From: a virus
Reading direction: 5' to 3' (one strand)
Length of the DNA stretch: 21,254 bases
IMG/VR virus record: IMGVR_UViG_3300035698_004729
Span: 1 to 21,254 of that record
The notes beneath the pieces are model-generated. The model saw nothing but the letters and a program-made list of their open reading frames with translations, was not told the DNA's origin and did not search any database. Of this stretch, positions 7,059-14,743 are shown in pieces. Within the stretch, counting starts at the first letter, position 1. Each line of letters begins with the position of its first letter. The position numbers and the translations under genes were made by a program.

Positions 7059-8501
7059 ATGTTATTAAATGTAATATTAATTTATCTACTACTGGGGACA
7101 TTATCCTCAGTAGTATTTAAAGCAAAACCTGTAGTACTAGGGTGCGGTATAGTAGGTTATTCTGGTTCTAAACCATTTGATCCTGCATTAATAAAGATAC
7201 TATTTATGTATAATGAAAGCAGAGGCGAAGACTCTTGTGGATATTATAATAATAGAACAGATGTTCCCTATGCAGACAGATTAATTAAAAAGATAGGCAG
7301 GGCATCTGCATACATTGTGCCCGAAGAACTAGAGCCTACAAATTTATTTATAGGTCATACTAGGAAATCAACTGCACAGGGAACTAACAGTAATTTATCA
7401 TGTGCCCATCCTTTTCAATTTGGTAAAATTATAGGTCTACATAACGGTAGCTTTGGCAATCACGGTCCTATTAGAGACAGATTTATTTCTGAAAAAGGTA
7501 AGAAGGATGTAGTGATAGACAGTCATGTTATATTTCAGTATATCAATGAATACAGTGATTATAATGTATTGAATATGATTGACGGTGGATCTGCTATTTT
7601 ACATGTAGATGAAGATGATCCAACTAAGTTAGTTGTATTTAGAAATGACTTAAATGGATTTGATAGACCACCAACCGCTGCTATTAAATACAACACTAGA
7701 ACTCTTTTTAGAGGAGCTATTAAAGAAGGAGATAAAACAGTAGGTATGTATATTTCATCTATTGAGGAGTCTTTAAAAGCTATTGGTTGTGAAGACATAA
7801 AAGATTTCAAGCCTAATAGAAGATATGTTGTAAGAGATGGTAAAATTGAAGGTGGAGGTACTAAAATGGGCAATTGGGAACCATATAGTTATGTGAAACA
7901 TAGTGAATATAAGACCAAGTTAATAAACGCTGCCAACAAAGAGAGGGCTCTTAGTAATCATGTTGCTGATACAATGTCAGTAAGTGCTAAGAAGGATACT
8001 TTAAATTCTGATTCTTATATGGAACTTGAAACTCCATTTAGAAAAGTAGTTAGTACTTCTGAAATTCATTCAGAGGGCAATACTTTTAAATGTACTTCAT
8101 ATGATGATGGTACTGAGGATAAGATTAGAGTAAACTACTATAATAATAGAACTATTACAGCTACTAAATATTATAGATGTGCTGTATATAAAGCTACTTT
8201 CATTTGTCACCACTTGTCTTGTGGAGGATACTATCAGGTTAGAATAGATGGTAACTATAAAGCAGACACTAGTTCGCAGACTAAGTTACCTTTAAGTATA
8301 GCTAATATAGCGTCATCACATAATGATGATAGTTTAGTGTCTAGAGTTGGAGATTTATATCAAAATCTATCAGATCAAATTCTTGTGATGAGAAATACAA
8401 TAAAATATCACGGAATAGAATGGTTAAGTGATGATATAGACGGCTTAGAAGAGGCATTAATGGCTGTGCATGATGATATTGCTGCAGTTTATGATGATTA
8501 A
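7059..8501 (+). CDS. class II glutamine amidotransferase with N-terminal hydrophobic extension
   Basis: A 480-residue protein with an Ntn-type class II GATase domain. CGIVGYSG (29-36) carries the nucleophile Cys29. RGEDSCG (55-61), GHTRKSTAQGTN (99-110), CAHPF (115-119) and LHNGSFGN (127-134) complete the glutamine-binding and oxyanion motifs. The domain releases ammonia from glutamine. The nucleophile is normally residue 2, exposed by Met removal. Here 28 residues precede it, including a hydrophobic run (LLNVILIYLLLGTL), and no in-frame start lies directly before Cys29. Propeptides of this kind are removed in some PurF and glutamate synthase enzymes. The roughly 300 C-terminal residues are not recognised and contain several Cys and Tyr residues. 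It follows an A/T leader and has a strong hairpin 28 nt after the ATG. Confidence 0.85.
   Translation: MLLNVILIYLLLGTLSSVVFKAKPVVLGCGIVGYSGSKPFDPALIKILFMYNESRGEDSCGYYNNRTDVPYADRLIKKIGRASAYIVPEELEPTNLFIGHTRKSTAQGTNSNLSCAHPFQFGKIIGLHNGSFGNHGPIRDRFISEKGKKDVVIDSHVIFQYINEYSDYNVLNMIDGGSAILHVDEDDPTKLVVFRNDLNGFDRPPTAAIKYNTRTLFRGAIKEGDKTVGMYISSIEESLKAIGCEDIKDFKPNRRYVVRDGKIEGGGTKMGNWEPYSYVKHSEYKTKLINAANKERALSNHVADTMSVSAKKDTLNSDSYMELETPFRKVVSTSEIHSEGNTFKCTSYDDGTEDKIRVNYYNNRTITATKYYRCAVYKATFICHHLSCGGYYQVRIDGNYKADTSSQTKLPLSIANIASSHNDDSLVSRVGDLYQNLSDQILVMRNTIKYHGIEWLSDDIDGLEEALMAVHDDIAAVYDD
7087..7115 (+). promoter_or_regulatory. start-proximal hairpin, 11-bp stem
   Basis: TACTACTGGGG (7087-7097) pairs with CCTCAGTAGTA (7105-7115) through 11 consecutive pairs, one of them G-U, around the loop ACATTAT. 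It begins 28 nt after ATG 7059 and lies in the codons of the hydrophobic N-terminal extension. Confidence 0.65.
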
Positions 8502-8521
8502 TAATTTAAAAATTTAATTAT

Positions 8522-10135
8522 ATGGAAAAATTATCTTATCAGTCATTCTCTCGAGAGGAGGGGGTGACTGTGGATGGTAAACTAATAAAGTTACCATCTG
8601 AAACTCATATGAAATTTGGAGGACTATGGGTAAGTAAAAGTGATATGGAATTTGCATATGATGTACGAAGAGAAGTAGCTAGTAAATATTGCCCTAAAAA
8701 TCATATAAAAGCTGAAGGATTTAAGTATCTTAGAGCAAATTACTATCATAGAGTAACTGATCTGACAATATTTATTCATGAGGATGGAAGAACAATAGGT
8801 TTTGTTAAGGAATCTGATTTTGGGAGATATGCTATAGCTAATTACAGTTATAATATATTTCCTAGAACTGATGATTACTATCATTACACTGGTCGTGGTG
8901 GACCTGGTGGTGGAAAAGTATTTTTTGAAAATGACCAAGCTGCTATTAATAGAGGATTTTTCCCTACTGTATCTGGGTCATTTGTATTCACTAAAAAAGT
9001 TGCTGACTTAAGGGATAAGAAAGTCTTAGAAGTAAATGGATATATACCTGCTTTAAAAAAGGTTTTTAATGCTAAATCTAATGTTAATCAGTTTGACACT
9101 CAGAAAGAAGCTATTGTAGAAGGAGTATTTTCTCCTACTTTTTTAATGACTGAAGGACTTAAGTTTAAGTTTGGAGTGGAATTAGAGACTTCTGGTGGAA
9201 TGATTCACAGACACACCTATGTACATAAAAAGCTTAATATGGACTGTACTCATGATGGCTCTATTAGAGGCGGAGAGTATGTTACAGGAGTGTTACAGGG
9301 AGATGCTGGATTTAATCAACTATATAGAATATGTAGAGAAGTTAAAAAAAGTTGTACTATTGATAAGTCATGTGGAATACATGTACACGTTGGTAACAAC
9401 TTATTTAACAAGTACTTTGCTGTGTATGCTTATATATTAGGGGAAAAGATTCAAGAGGATATGTTTGCTATGCAGCCACACTCTAGAAGACAGAACATGT
9501 TTTGTAGTAGATTACCAGATCTAGAATTTGATAAGATATTTAAAAAATATGGTACTGGAGAAGCTGGAATTGGAGCTGCTTATGAATTACTTTATAGTAA
9601 ATTACTGAATGGTAAGAAACTAAGTAAAGAAATGAATAAGAAGTATCAACATCCTGGTGGAAGGTATTGTGGTAGATATGGAATGGGAGGAGAAACAGTT
9701 GAAATGGAGCGTTTGCTCAGATACAGTTGGTTAAATCTTATACCTTGTCAATTTAATACTAGAGGCACATTTTCAAACCCTGAAGATAATGGTAAACTTA
9801 TTGAAGATAGTTCTTATACTATTGAATTTAGGCACCATTCTGCATCATTGAATTATAATAAGATTCAAAGTTGGGTTAAGATATGTATGGCTTTTGTGCA
9901 ATATGTAAACAATCATAAGGATGATATTTTAAGCAAAAAAGTGATTACTGTTAATGATATAGTGAATGCTACCTATTCTAGGGCAAGTGTTAAGTTGAAT
10001 ACTTACATAGACAGTAGAAAAGAGAAGTTTAATGTCACCTCACAAGCATTGAAAAGTGAATCAGAAAATTCTGAGTACAACGAAGAAGTAGAATATAAAG
10101 ACAATATAAAATATAAAGATCTATTATGTGTATAA
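8522..10135 (+). CDS. Amidoligase_2 family protein
   Basis: A 537-residue protein whose C-terminal two thirds match the Amidoligase_2 (GS-like COOH-NH2 ligase) family. The motifs are FKFGVELETSGG (215-226), with the FGxExE metal motif; HDGSIRGGEYVT (244-255); CGIHVHVG (284-291); and YTIEFRHHSAS (432-442), the E-x-R-x-x pattern near the end of the fold. Such enzymes are predicted to form amide bonds with ATP. The first 200 or so residues are not recognised and contain a glycine-rich stretch (TGRGGPGGGK, 123-132) which is not a typical P-loop. The gene overlaps the following class II amidotransferase by 10 nt, suggesting a coupled ligase and ammonia-supplier pair. A 12-bp hairpin lies 19 nt after the start. 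Confidence 0.87.
   Translation: MEKLSYQSFSREEGVTVDGKLIKLPSETHMKFGGLWVSKSDMEFAYDVRREVASKYCPKNHIKAEGFKYLRANYYHRVTDLTIFIHEDGRTIGFVKESDFGRYAIANYSYNIFPRTDDYYHYTGRGGPGGGKVFFENDQAAINRGFFPTVSGSFVFTKKVADLRDKKVLEVNGYIPALKKVFNAKSNVNQFDTQKEAIVEGVFSPTFLMTEGLKFKFGVELETSGGMIHRHTYVHKKLNMDCTHDGSIRGGEYVTGVLQGDAGFNQLYRICREVKKSCTIDKSCGIHVHVGNNLFNKYFAVYAYILGEKIQEDMFAMQPHSRRQNMFCSRLPDLEFDKIFKKYGTGEAGIGAAYELLYSKLLNGKKLSKEMNKKYQHPGGRYCGRYGMGGETVEMERLLRYSWLNLIPCQFNTRGTFSNPEDNGKLIEDSSYTIEFRHHSASLNYNKIQSWVKICMAFVQYVNNHKDDILSKKVITVNDIVNATYSRASVKLNTYIDSRKEKFNVTSQALKSESENSEYNEEVEYKDNIKYKDLLCV
8541..8569 (+). promoter_or_regulatory. start-proximal hairpin, 12-bp stem
   Basis: AGTCATTCTCTC (8541-8552) pairs with GAGGGGGTGACT (8558-8569) as 12 consecutive pairs, three of them G-U, around a GAGAG loop. 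It begins 19 nt after ATG 8522. The 3' arm uses GGG and GTG codons, unusual for this window. Confidence 0.65.
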
Positions 10136-10773
10136 TTATAATAAAAAAAGCTGGAATAGAGCTTGATAAAAAATACTTGGAGGAGTGCGTAAAGTGCTCC
10201 GCCAAGAGAAATGATGATGGGTTTGGATATTCTCTTCAAAAAGCTAATGGTACAGTTACCTTTGAGAAGGGGTTCTTTGATGTGCAAAGCTTTTTAGGTA
10301 GTATTTTTAAAAATACAATCAAAAAGGAGGATGAATTAGTAGTGCATCTTAGATATACTACTATAGGAAAGACTAATACTCAAAATTGTCATCCTTTCTT
10401 AGCTGATGAGAAGGGAATTTTAAGAAGTAATGGTACAGTGACCAAGCCTTTAGTGTTTCATAATGGAACATTTTATGGGGAGGCACCTGAAAAGAGTGTT
10501 TATTCTGATACTTATCACTTTGTGCAGAACAATTTGATGGAATCTGGGATATATAAAGTACTTGATTACTTAAAAGGTAGTAAATCAGGGTTTTTAGGTG
10601 ATATTATATCATTTAATAAACTGTGTGTTATGATTCCTGGAAGAGAAGTTCTTACTTTAGGACATTTTCTTACTGAAAAAGGATTACAATTTTCAAATAC
10701 TTATTATAAGTATCCTTTCTCAGGGAATGGAGATGTTGCTGATCCTATATCCTGCGAGTCATTCCTTAAATAG
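10126..10773 (+). CDS. class II glutamine amidotransferase (second copy, compact)
   Basis: A 215-residue Ntn-type class II GATase with the standard start Met-Cys, so Cys2 is exposed after Met removal. Motifs are MCIIIIKKAG; NDDGFG (29-34); HLRYTTIGK (74-82), with the conserved Arg; NCHPF (87-91); and FHNGTF (111-116). It is a free-standing glutaminase domain, with no synthetase domain fused. Its start lies inside the last codons of the amidoligase gene, so the two are probably translated together and may act as an ammonia or glutamine processing pair. It differs clearly from the longer class II enzyme at 7059 and is not a recent duplicate. Two hairpins lie near its start, at 10148-10164 and 10176-10206. 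Confidence 0.87.
   Translation: MCIIIIKKAGIELDKKYLEECVKCSAKRNDDGFGYSLQKANGTVTFEKGFFDVQSFLGSIFKNTIKKEDELVVHLRYTTIGKTNTQNCHPFLADEKGILRSNGTVTKPLVFHNGTFYGEAPEKSVYSDTYHFVQNNLMESGIYKVLDYLKGSKSGFLGDIISFNKLCVMIPGREVLTLGHFLTEKGLQFSNTYYKYPFSGNGDVADPISCESFLK
10148..10206 (+). promoter_or_regulatory. two consecutive start-proximal hairpins
   Basis: AAGCT (10148-10152) pairs with AGCTT (10160-10164), beginning 22 nt after ATG 10126. A stronger stem follows: CTTGG plus GGAG (10176-10185) with CTCC plus CCAAG (10197-10206), interrupted by one A-G mismatch. Confidence 0.45.
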
Positions 10774-10777
10774 CCAA

Positions 10778-11074
10778 ATGGTTATAAAGGTTGATAACTT
10801 GAAAAGGGTTTTTGATAGGTATGATGTGAAGGAGGCTATAATGCAGCTGGAAGATACATATAAAAATATTAAGATGGAGACTATGCTTGACATAGCCCAT
10901 ATTATATCAAATGAATTTGACTGTGTCTGCCCTGCGGGGGAGGTGCGGTCTTATTTCTATCATAGCACCTCAACATCACAGAAAATAGCTTTTACTGGAT
11001 TTGAGGAAATATTAGACAGGCTTGGGGATGTAGAGCACAGTGATGAATATTATTTAACAGAACATGGATTTTAA
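10778..11074 (+). CDS. hypothetical protein
   Basis: A 98-residue frame that I do not recognise. The frame stays open back to 10727, but the best start is ATG 10778 (MVIKVDNLKRVFDRYD), which lies 4 nt after the preceding stop. The protein has predicted helices in its first half (DVKEAIMQLEDTYKNIKMETMLDIAHIIS) split by no obvious linker. A Cys-containing loop (DCVCPAGEV) and an acidic end follow. Its last 11 bases overlap the next small gene. No function is proposed. Confidence 0.65.
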   Translation: MVIKVDNLKRVFDRYDVKEAIMQLEDTYKNIKMETMLDIAHIISNEFDCVCPAGEVRSYFYHSTSTSQKIAFTGFEEILDRLGDVEHSDEYYLTEHGF

Positions 11075-11237
11075 AAAAGAAGAAGAAGATGATATAAAAT
11101 GCTTTCAGTGCTTTGACACTGGAGAATATTTTAATGGTACGAGTGTAGTAACTTGTGAATGTGAGAGAGGAAAGAAGAGAGAGATAGAAAAAACAGATAC
11201 TATAGAAATAAATGATAATAAACACAAATCAGGTTAA
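11064..11237 (+). CDS. small Cys-rich hypothetical protein, possible zinc ribbon
   Basis: A 57-residue frame from ATG 11064 to TAA 11235-11237. It overlaps the gene before by 11 nt and the gene after by 26 nt. The sequence is MDFKKEEEDDIKCFQCFDTG and then TCECERGKKREIEK. The CxxC and CxC pairs, about 17 residues apart and followed by a basic stretch, are what a small zinc-binding ribbon would show. A hairpin (CAGTG at 11106-11110, CACTG at 11117-11121) lies in the region coding for the first Cys pair. Position before the helicase genes would fit a replication-linked helper, but this is inference. Confidence 0.55.
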   Translation: MDFKKEEEDDIKCFQCFDTGEYFNGTSVVTCECERGKKREIEKTDTIEINDNKHKSG

Positions 11238-11817
11238 ATTCCTGGTAGCAAACAGTATAACAGCAGAAGATTTATTTATTCTAGACTTATTACATAAGAA
11301 GGAAATACTTGCATATAGGAAATATATAGCAAAACAAAAACCTTTTTATGATGTAGTCTTAAGGTGTTTAAGAACTCAAGAATATATAGATGATAATGAT
11401 GAAGTAACTGAATCTGGTGTAACACTACTTAATAAATTTCAAAATGGAGGAGATGTTGTAATAAATATACCTCATGCTACAGTAAGTGAAGTAGTAGAAG
11501 ACACAGATGAGTTGGTTAATGAATACAGAGCAATTTTCCCTAAAGGTTCCTTAAATGGTTATCCTGCAAAGGGAGATAAGAAAAGCTGTATTAAAAAGAT
11601 GAAGACATTTAGGAAAAAATATCCTGAGTTCTCTTCTGAAATTATAATACAAGCAACTACACAGTATGTAGGAGAAAAGTCCAAGGAGCAATATAGATTT
11701 ATGATGCAGGCTCCATATTTTATTGAAAAGAATGGAGTTTCTAATTTAGCAGCAGTTTGTGAGGCTATATTAGAGGATGGATTTAATCCTTCAAATGGAA
11801 ATGTGCTTGATCTATGA
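11212..11817 (+). CDS. hypothetical protein, possible helicase loader / replication protein
   Basis: A 201-residue protein. Residues about 15-75 look like a winged helix: helices ITAEDLFILDLLHKKE and YDVVLRCLRTQEYID are followed by a short wing with EVTESGVTLL. The second half (KSCIKKMKTFRKKYPEFSS, and QYRFMMQAPYFIEKNG) is helical and basic. The gene ends in an ATGA overlap with the DnaB-like helicase. Phage helicase loaders and origin-binding proteins often have this size and position, so that role is suggested by context rather than shown by motif. A hairpin (ATCAGG at 11228, CCTGGT at 11241) follows the start. Confidence 0.7.
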   Translation: MIINTNQVKFLVANSITAEDLFILDLLHKKEILAYRKYIAKQKPFYDVVLRCLRTQEYIDDNDEVTESGVTLLNKFQNGGDVVINIPHATVSEVVEDTDELVNEYRAIFPKGSLNGYPAKGDKKSCIKKMKTFRKKYPEFSSEIIIQATTQYVGEKSKEQYRFMMQAPYFIEKNGVSNLAAVCEAILEDGFNPSNGNVLDL

Positions 11818-12908
11818 TGAAGCATAGTGACTTCATGAAAGGAGTTAAAAAAGCTGCTAGTGGGGATTCTATATGGCTCCCCTTAATGCAAAAAAAACTA
11901 GGAGCAAGAATAAGTGTAACTAAGTATATGTATTTCCTATTTGGAGGATTACCTGGTTCAGGTAAAACTGCAATAGTAGATTCTGTATTCTTATTGGATA
12001 TATTTGATTGGTGGCAGAAGAATAAAGACACCACTAAAGTAAGTCCATATTGGATATACAGATCTATGGAAAGATCAGAAGTACTTAAGAGAGCTAAGTG
12101 GCTTTGTTATAAAATTTATAAGGATCATAAGATACTTATTGATGTACCAACTGTAATGCAGTGGTCTAACAAGCTAAGAACTCTTACCAGTACTGATATT
12201 GATATAATGGATACATACAATGATTATTTTGATGAACTATTTAATTATGTAGATTTAAAGTCAGGGCCTGAAAATCCTACTGGTGTCTATAACTATGCTA
12301 AGAGACATTTTGAGCATGAGGATATTGGGAGGATGTATAAAACAGATGAGTTTACATACAATTATGTCCCTAAAGATCCAAATAGGATAACAATACACAT
12401 TACTGACCATATTGGTAAGATAACCACAGGAGAACGTGGTATGGGGGATAAACAGACCCTTGATAAACATTCTGAGTATATGGGAATACTTAGAGATAGA
12501 TATGGGGCAGTAATAATTGATATATCTCAGTTAAATAGAGATATTGAAGGTACAATGAGAGGTATTAAGACTGAGCTTGATATTCAGCCTAAAGATTTTA
12601 AAGGATCTGCAGATATGTTTGAAAATGCAGATGTCGTAATAGGGTTAATGAATCCTTTTAAGTTAGGAGAAGATAGATATATGGATTATGATATAAAATC
12701 TTTTGTTAATGATAAGGGTTATAACAGATTTAGAGGCTTAAAAGTTATTAAAAATTCTTATGGAATTGATGACTTTAGAATTGGATATGGTTTCTTAGGA
12801 GAAAATGGAGTAATGAAAGAACTACCACTTGCTAAGAACATGTCTGAGAGATTATACCAAAACATACGTGAAGGAGGAATTAGTGCGGAAGAGTTAAATA
12901 TAAAGTAG
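11814..12908 (+). CDS. DnaB-like replicative helicase (RecA-fold ATPase domain)
   Basis: A 364-residue protein consistent with the C-terminal RecA-fold domain of a hexameric DnaB-family helicase. GGLPGSGKT (44-52) is Walker A. ITIHITDHIG (192-201) holds the Walker B strand. VIIDISQLNRDIE (233-245) matches the DnaB H3 region with its sensor Gln. FRGLKVIKNSYG near the C-terminus matches the KxR/arginine-finger region. There is no N-terminal primase-interaction domain, so it is shorter than bacterial DnaB. The gene overlaps the possible loader gene by 4 nt. ATG 11817, in the same frame, is an equally possible start. It would unwind DNA at the phage fork with the primase at 14744 and the polymerase at 317. 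Confidence 0.85.
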   Translation: MMKHSDFMKGVKKAASGDSIWLPLMQKKLGARISVTKYMYFLFGGLPGSGKTAIVDSVFLLDIFDWWQKNKDTTKVSPYWIYRSMERSEVLKRAKWLCYKIYKDHKILIDVPTVMQWSNKLRTLTSTDIDIMDTYNDYFDELFNYVDLKSGPENPTGVYNYAKRHFEHEDIGRMYKTDEFTYNYVPKDPNRITIHITDHIGKITTGERGMGDKQTLDKHSEYMGILRDRYGAVIIDISQLNRDIEGTMRGIKTELDIQPKDFKGSADMFENADVVIGLMNPFKLGEDRYMDYDIKSFVNDKGYNRFRGLKVIKNSYGIDDFRIGYGFLGENGVMKELPLAKNMSERLYQNIREGGISAEELNIK

Positions 12909-12917
12909 GAATAATTA

Positions 12918-13610
12918 ATGTCAATAGTATTACCAAGTAAAAAAGTAAAAAAAGATAGAGTAAATCCTAAAGTATTTGTCTTATATTCAAAACCTAAAGT
13001 AGGTAAAACTACTTTACTGAGTGAATTAGATGATTGCTTAATACTGGATTTAGAAGATGGGAGTGGATATGTTGATGCTCTTAAAATAAAAATAAACTCT
13101 TTAGCAGAATTATATGAAGCTGGAGAAAAGATTAAAGAGGCTGGAAAGCCTTATAAATATGTAGCAATTGATACCCTCTCTAAGTTAGAAGAGTGGTGTG
13201 AAGATGCTGCAACAAAGATGTACAAACAGAAAGCAATAGGTAAAAGTTTTACAGGTAAAAGTGTATTAGAACTTGCCAAAGGCTCTGGATATCTACATCT
13301 GAGAATAGTATTTAAACAATGGCTATCTTACATAGAGGACTTAGCTGAGAATATCATCTTAGTAGGTCACATGAAGGATATCATGCTAGAGAAGCATGGA
13401 AAAGAAGTATCAGCAATGGATTTAGATTTAACTGGAAAGATAAAACAAATCACATGTTCTGGAGCAGACGCTGTTGGATACTTATATAGAGATAATGATG
13501 GAGAACTGTCAATTAACTTTCAATCACAAGATGCCGTAGTATGTGGTGCAAGACCTGAGCATTTAAGTGGTCAGGCATTTAAATTTGATTGGAAAAAAAT
13601 ATATATTTAA
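12918..13610 (+). CDS. Sak4-like AAA ATPase, RecA-type single-strand annealing recombinase
   Basis: A 230-residue RecA-core ATPase. YSKPKVGKTTL (23-33) is Walker A. CLILDLEDG (40-48) is the following strand with an acidic end. YVAIDTLSKLEEW (81-93) is the Walker B region. NIILVGHMKD near residue 145 is the sensor strand. This order (GKPKxGKTT, LDxEDG, xxIDTxxxL, xxVxHxK) is typical of the Sak4 / AAA_24 group of phage proteins, which act in homologous recombination and strand annealing with an SSB. Here an SSB-like gene lies two genes downstream, and a RecB/RecE-like nuclease lies further on, making a plausible recombination set. The start follows AGGA, one of the few Shine-Dalgarno-like leaders here. 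Confidence 0.87.
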   Translation: MSIVLPSKKVKKDRVNPKVFVLYSKPKVGKTTLLSELDDCLILDLEDGSGYVDALKIKINSLAELYEAGEKIKEAGKPYKYVAIDTLSKLEEWCEDAATKMYKQKAIGKSFTGKSVLELAKGSGYLHLRIVFKQWLSYIEDLAENIILVGHMKDIMLEKHGKEVSAMDLDLTGKIKQITCSGADAVGYLYRDNDGELSINFQSQDAVVCGARPEHLSGQAFKFDWKKIYI

Positions 13611-14120
13611 ATGAAAATAAAAGTAAATAGAGTAACTGGTTATCTAACATTTCCAAATAAGTTCATAGTGGACAACTTTGGAGTGAGAGATGATAAGATG
13701 CTAATAGTTTCAACTGCAGTAGATGAAAAATCTAATACAGTATACTTACATTTCTTTGGAAAAAAGGAGTATGATAAGAGAAAAACTAATGTAGGAGCAC
13801 CTATTAGGACAAATAACACTGCATGTTCAACAGCGGTAACTGATGTTATATCAGCTTTTACAACTCCATTATCAGACATCTTTTATGCTCATCTTGATGA
13901 GTTGAAGAAAGTTGATATGGGACATGTAGTTCGTATAACACATGTAACTGGTCTTAAAGAAAAAGTATTTAAGAAGGTCGCAGTTCCAGAGTCTACTGGT
14001 AAAACATTAGCTACAGTAGAAGGGGAAGCACCATTCATTACAATCCCGAATCCTGCAGCACAGCCTATACATGAAGCTGAAGAACCTCAGCCAGAGAATA
14101 GCACTGAAAGTGCGTGGTAA
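13611..14120 (+). CDS. hypothetical protein between Sak4 and SSB genes
   Basis: A 169-residue protein that I do not recognise. The ATG follows directly on the stop of the Sak4-like gene with no gap. The first half is strand-rich and basic (MKIKVNRVTGYLTFPNK, and TVYLHFFGKKEYDKR). The last 40 residues are proline- and glutamate-rich and look disordered (NPAAQPIHEAEEPQPENS), ending in a Trp. This layout, an ordered domain plus a flexible acidic tail, is common among DNA-transaction proteins that bind partners, and the genes on both sides act on single-stranded DNA. A role in recombination or replication is inference from context only. Confidence 0.7.
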   Translation: MKIKVNRVTGYLTFPNKFIVDNFGVRDDKMLIVSTAVDEKSNTVYLHFFGKKEYDKRKTNVGAPIRTNNTACSTAVTDVISAFTTPLSDIFYAHLDELKKVDMGHVVRITHVTGLKEKVFKKVAVPESTGKTLATVEGEAPFITIPNPAAQPIHEAEEPQPENSTESAW

Positions 14121-14161
14121 ATAGTAAATAAATAAACAAATAAAAAAAGAGAAAAAAGTAA
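14121..14161 (+). promoter_or_regulatory. A-rich 5' leader
   Basis: The 41 bases before ATG 14162 are nearly pure A and T, with repeated AAATAAA-like units and only two G or C clusters (GAG and G). No Shine-Dalgarno match lies at normal spacing. It may help recruit ribosomes to the abundant SSB-like protein. An 8-bp inverted repeat follows inside the gene (TAATAAAC at 14197-14204, GTTTATTA at 14215-14222). Confidence 0.4.
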
Positions 14162-14740
14162 ATGATTACAACAAAAGATATAGTAAAGCCTGAAAGTAAT
14201 AAACCTATGGGAGAGTTTATTAAGCCAGGAATTCATACAGTAAAAATTGCTCATATTGAAGCATTTTTATCTAGTAAGAAACAAACACCAGGAATTAAGT
14301 TTGTATATGAGACAGAGCCTTATGCTGAGCTTAATAACAGAGGACAAGTAGCAGAGGATTCTCTGTGGTTCTCGCCAGGAGCATTACCTTATTCAGCTGC
14401 GAAGCTTGAGGAGATAGCAATAGCTATTGGAAAGAAAGATGAACTAGCAGCTATTTCAGCTGATAATACTGATGATTATGCAGCAGCTATTTACCCAATT
14501 TTAACAGGTAAATACTTTAACTGTAAATTCAAGGGTAATGAAGTATTAGGTTCAACAGGTAAAAATAATTGGATTAAATCTGAAATTCCATTATCTGATT
14601 TTGCAGAGTCTATTAACGTAGAGCTTAAAAACAGTGTATTGACTTTTGATAAAAGTTCTGATGTAACAATGCTTCCAAAAGTTGAGGAAACTATTGTAGC
14701 TGAAGAAGCACAAGATGGGAACGCAGATTTACCATTTTAA
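14162..14740 (+). CDS. single-stranded DNA-binding protein-like
   Basis: A 192-residue protein. The C-terminus, AQDGNADLPF, is an acidic tail ending in D-L-P-F. It resembles the DDIPF tip by which bacterial and phage SSB proteins bind partners. The body is strand-rich (GIHTVKIAHIEAF, TPGIKFVYETE, YFNCKFKGNE, NSVLTF), compatible with an OB fold. Neighbours are a Sak4-like recombinase and a primase, both natural SSB partners. No residue identifies the fold beyond doubt, so this is a combined call from tail, length and context. It has a long A-rich leader, and the next gene starts 4 nt after its stop. Confidence 0.7.
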   Translation: MITTKDIVKPESNKPMGEFIKPGIHTVKIAHIEAFLSSKKQTPGIKFVYETEPYAELNNRGQVAEDSLWFSPGALPYSAAKLEEIAIAIGKKDELAAISADNTDDYAAAIYPILTGKYFNCKFKGNEVLGSTGKNNWIKSEIPLSDFAESINVELKNSVLTFDKSSDVTMLPKVEETIVAEEAQDGNADLPF

Positions 14741-14743
14741 TAA

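Noticed and set aside
7141-7150. VLGC before the amidotransferase domain resembles a lipoprotein lipobox.
   Set aside because: The Cys is the catalytic nucleophile of the CGIVGY motif, the hydrophobic run lacks a basic N-terminus, and several polar residues separate it from the Cys.
8895-8920. Glycine-rich TGRGGPGGGK as a P-loop in the amidoligase N-terminal region.
   Set aside because: It lacks the GxxxxGK[ST] spacing and a Walker B partner; the ATP site of this family lies in the C-terminal GS-like fold.
9219-9440. 73-codon plus-strand frame within the amidoligase gene.
   Set aside because: It lies in an alternate frame over the HDGSIRGGEYVT and GIHVHVG motifs of the real gene and has no leader.
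11862-11882. GGGGA/TCCCC hairpin in the helicase gene, a possible extra member of the hairpin set.
   Set aside because: It begins 48 nt after the start, outside the 19-28 nt range, so it was not counted.
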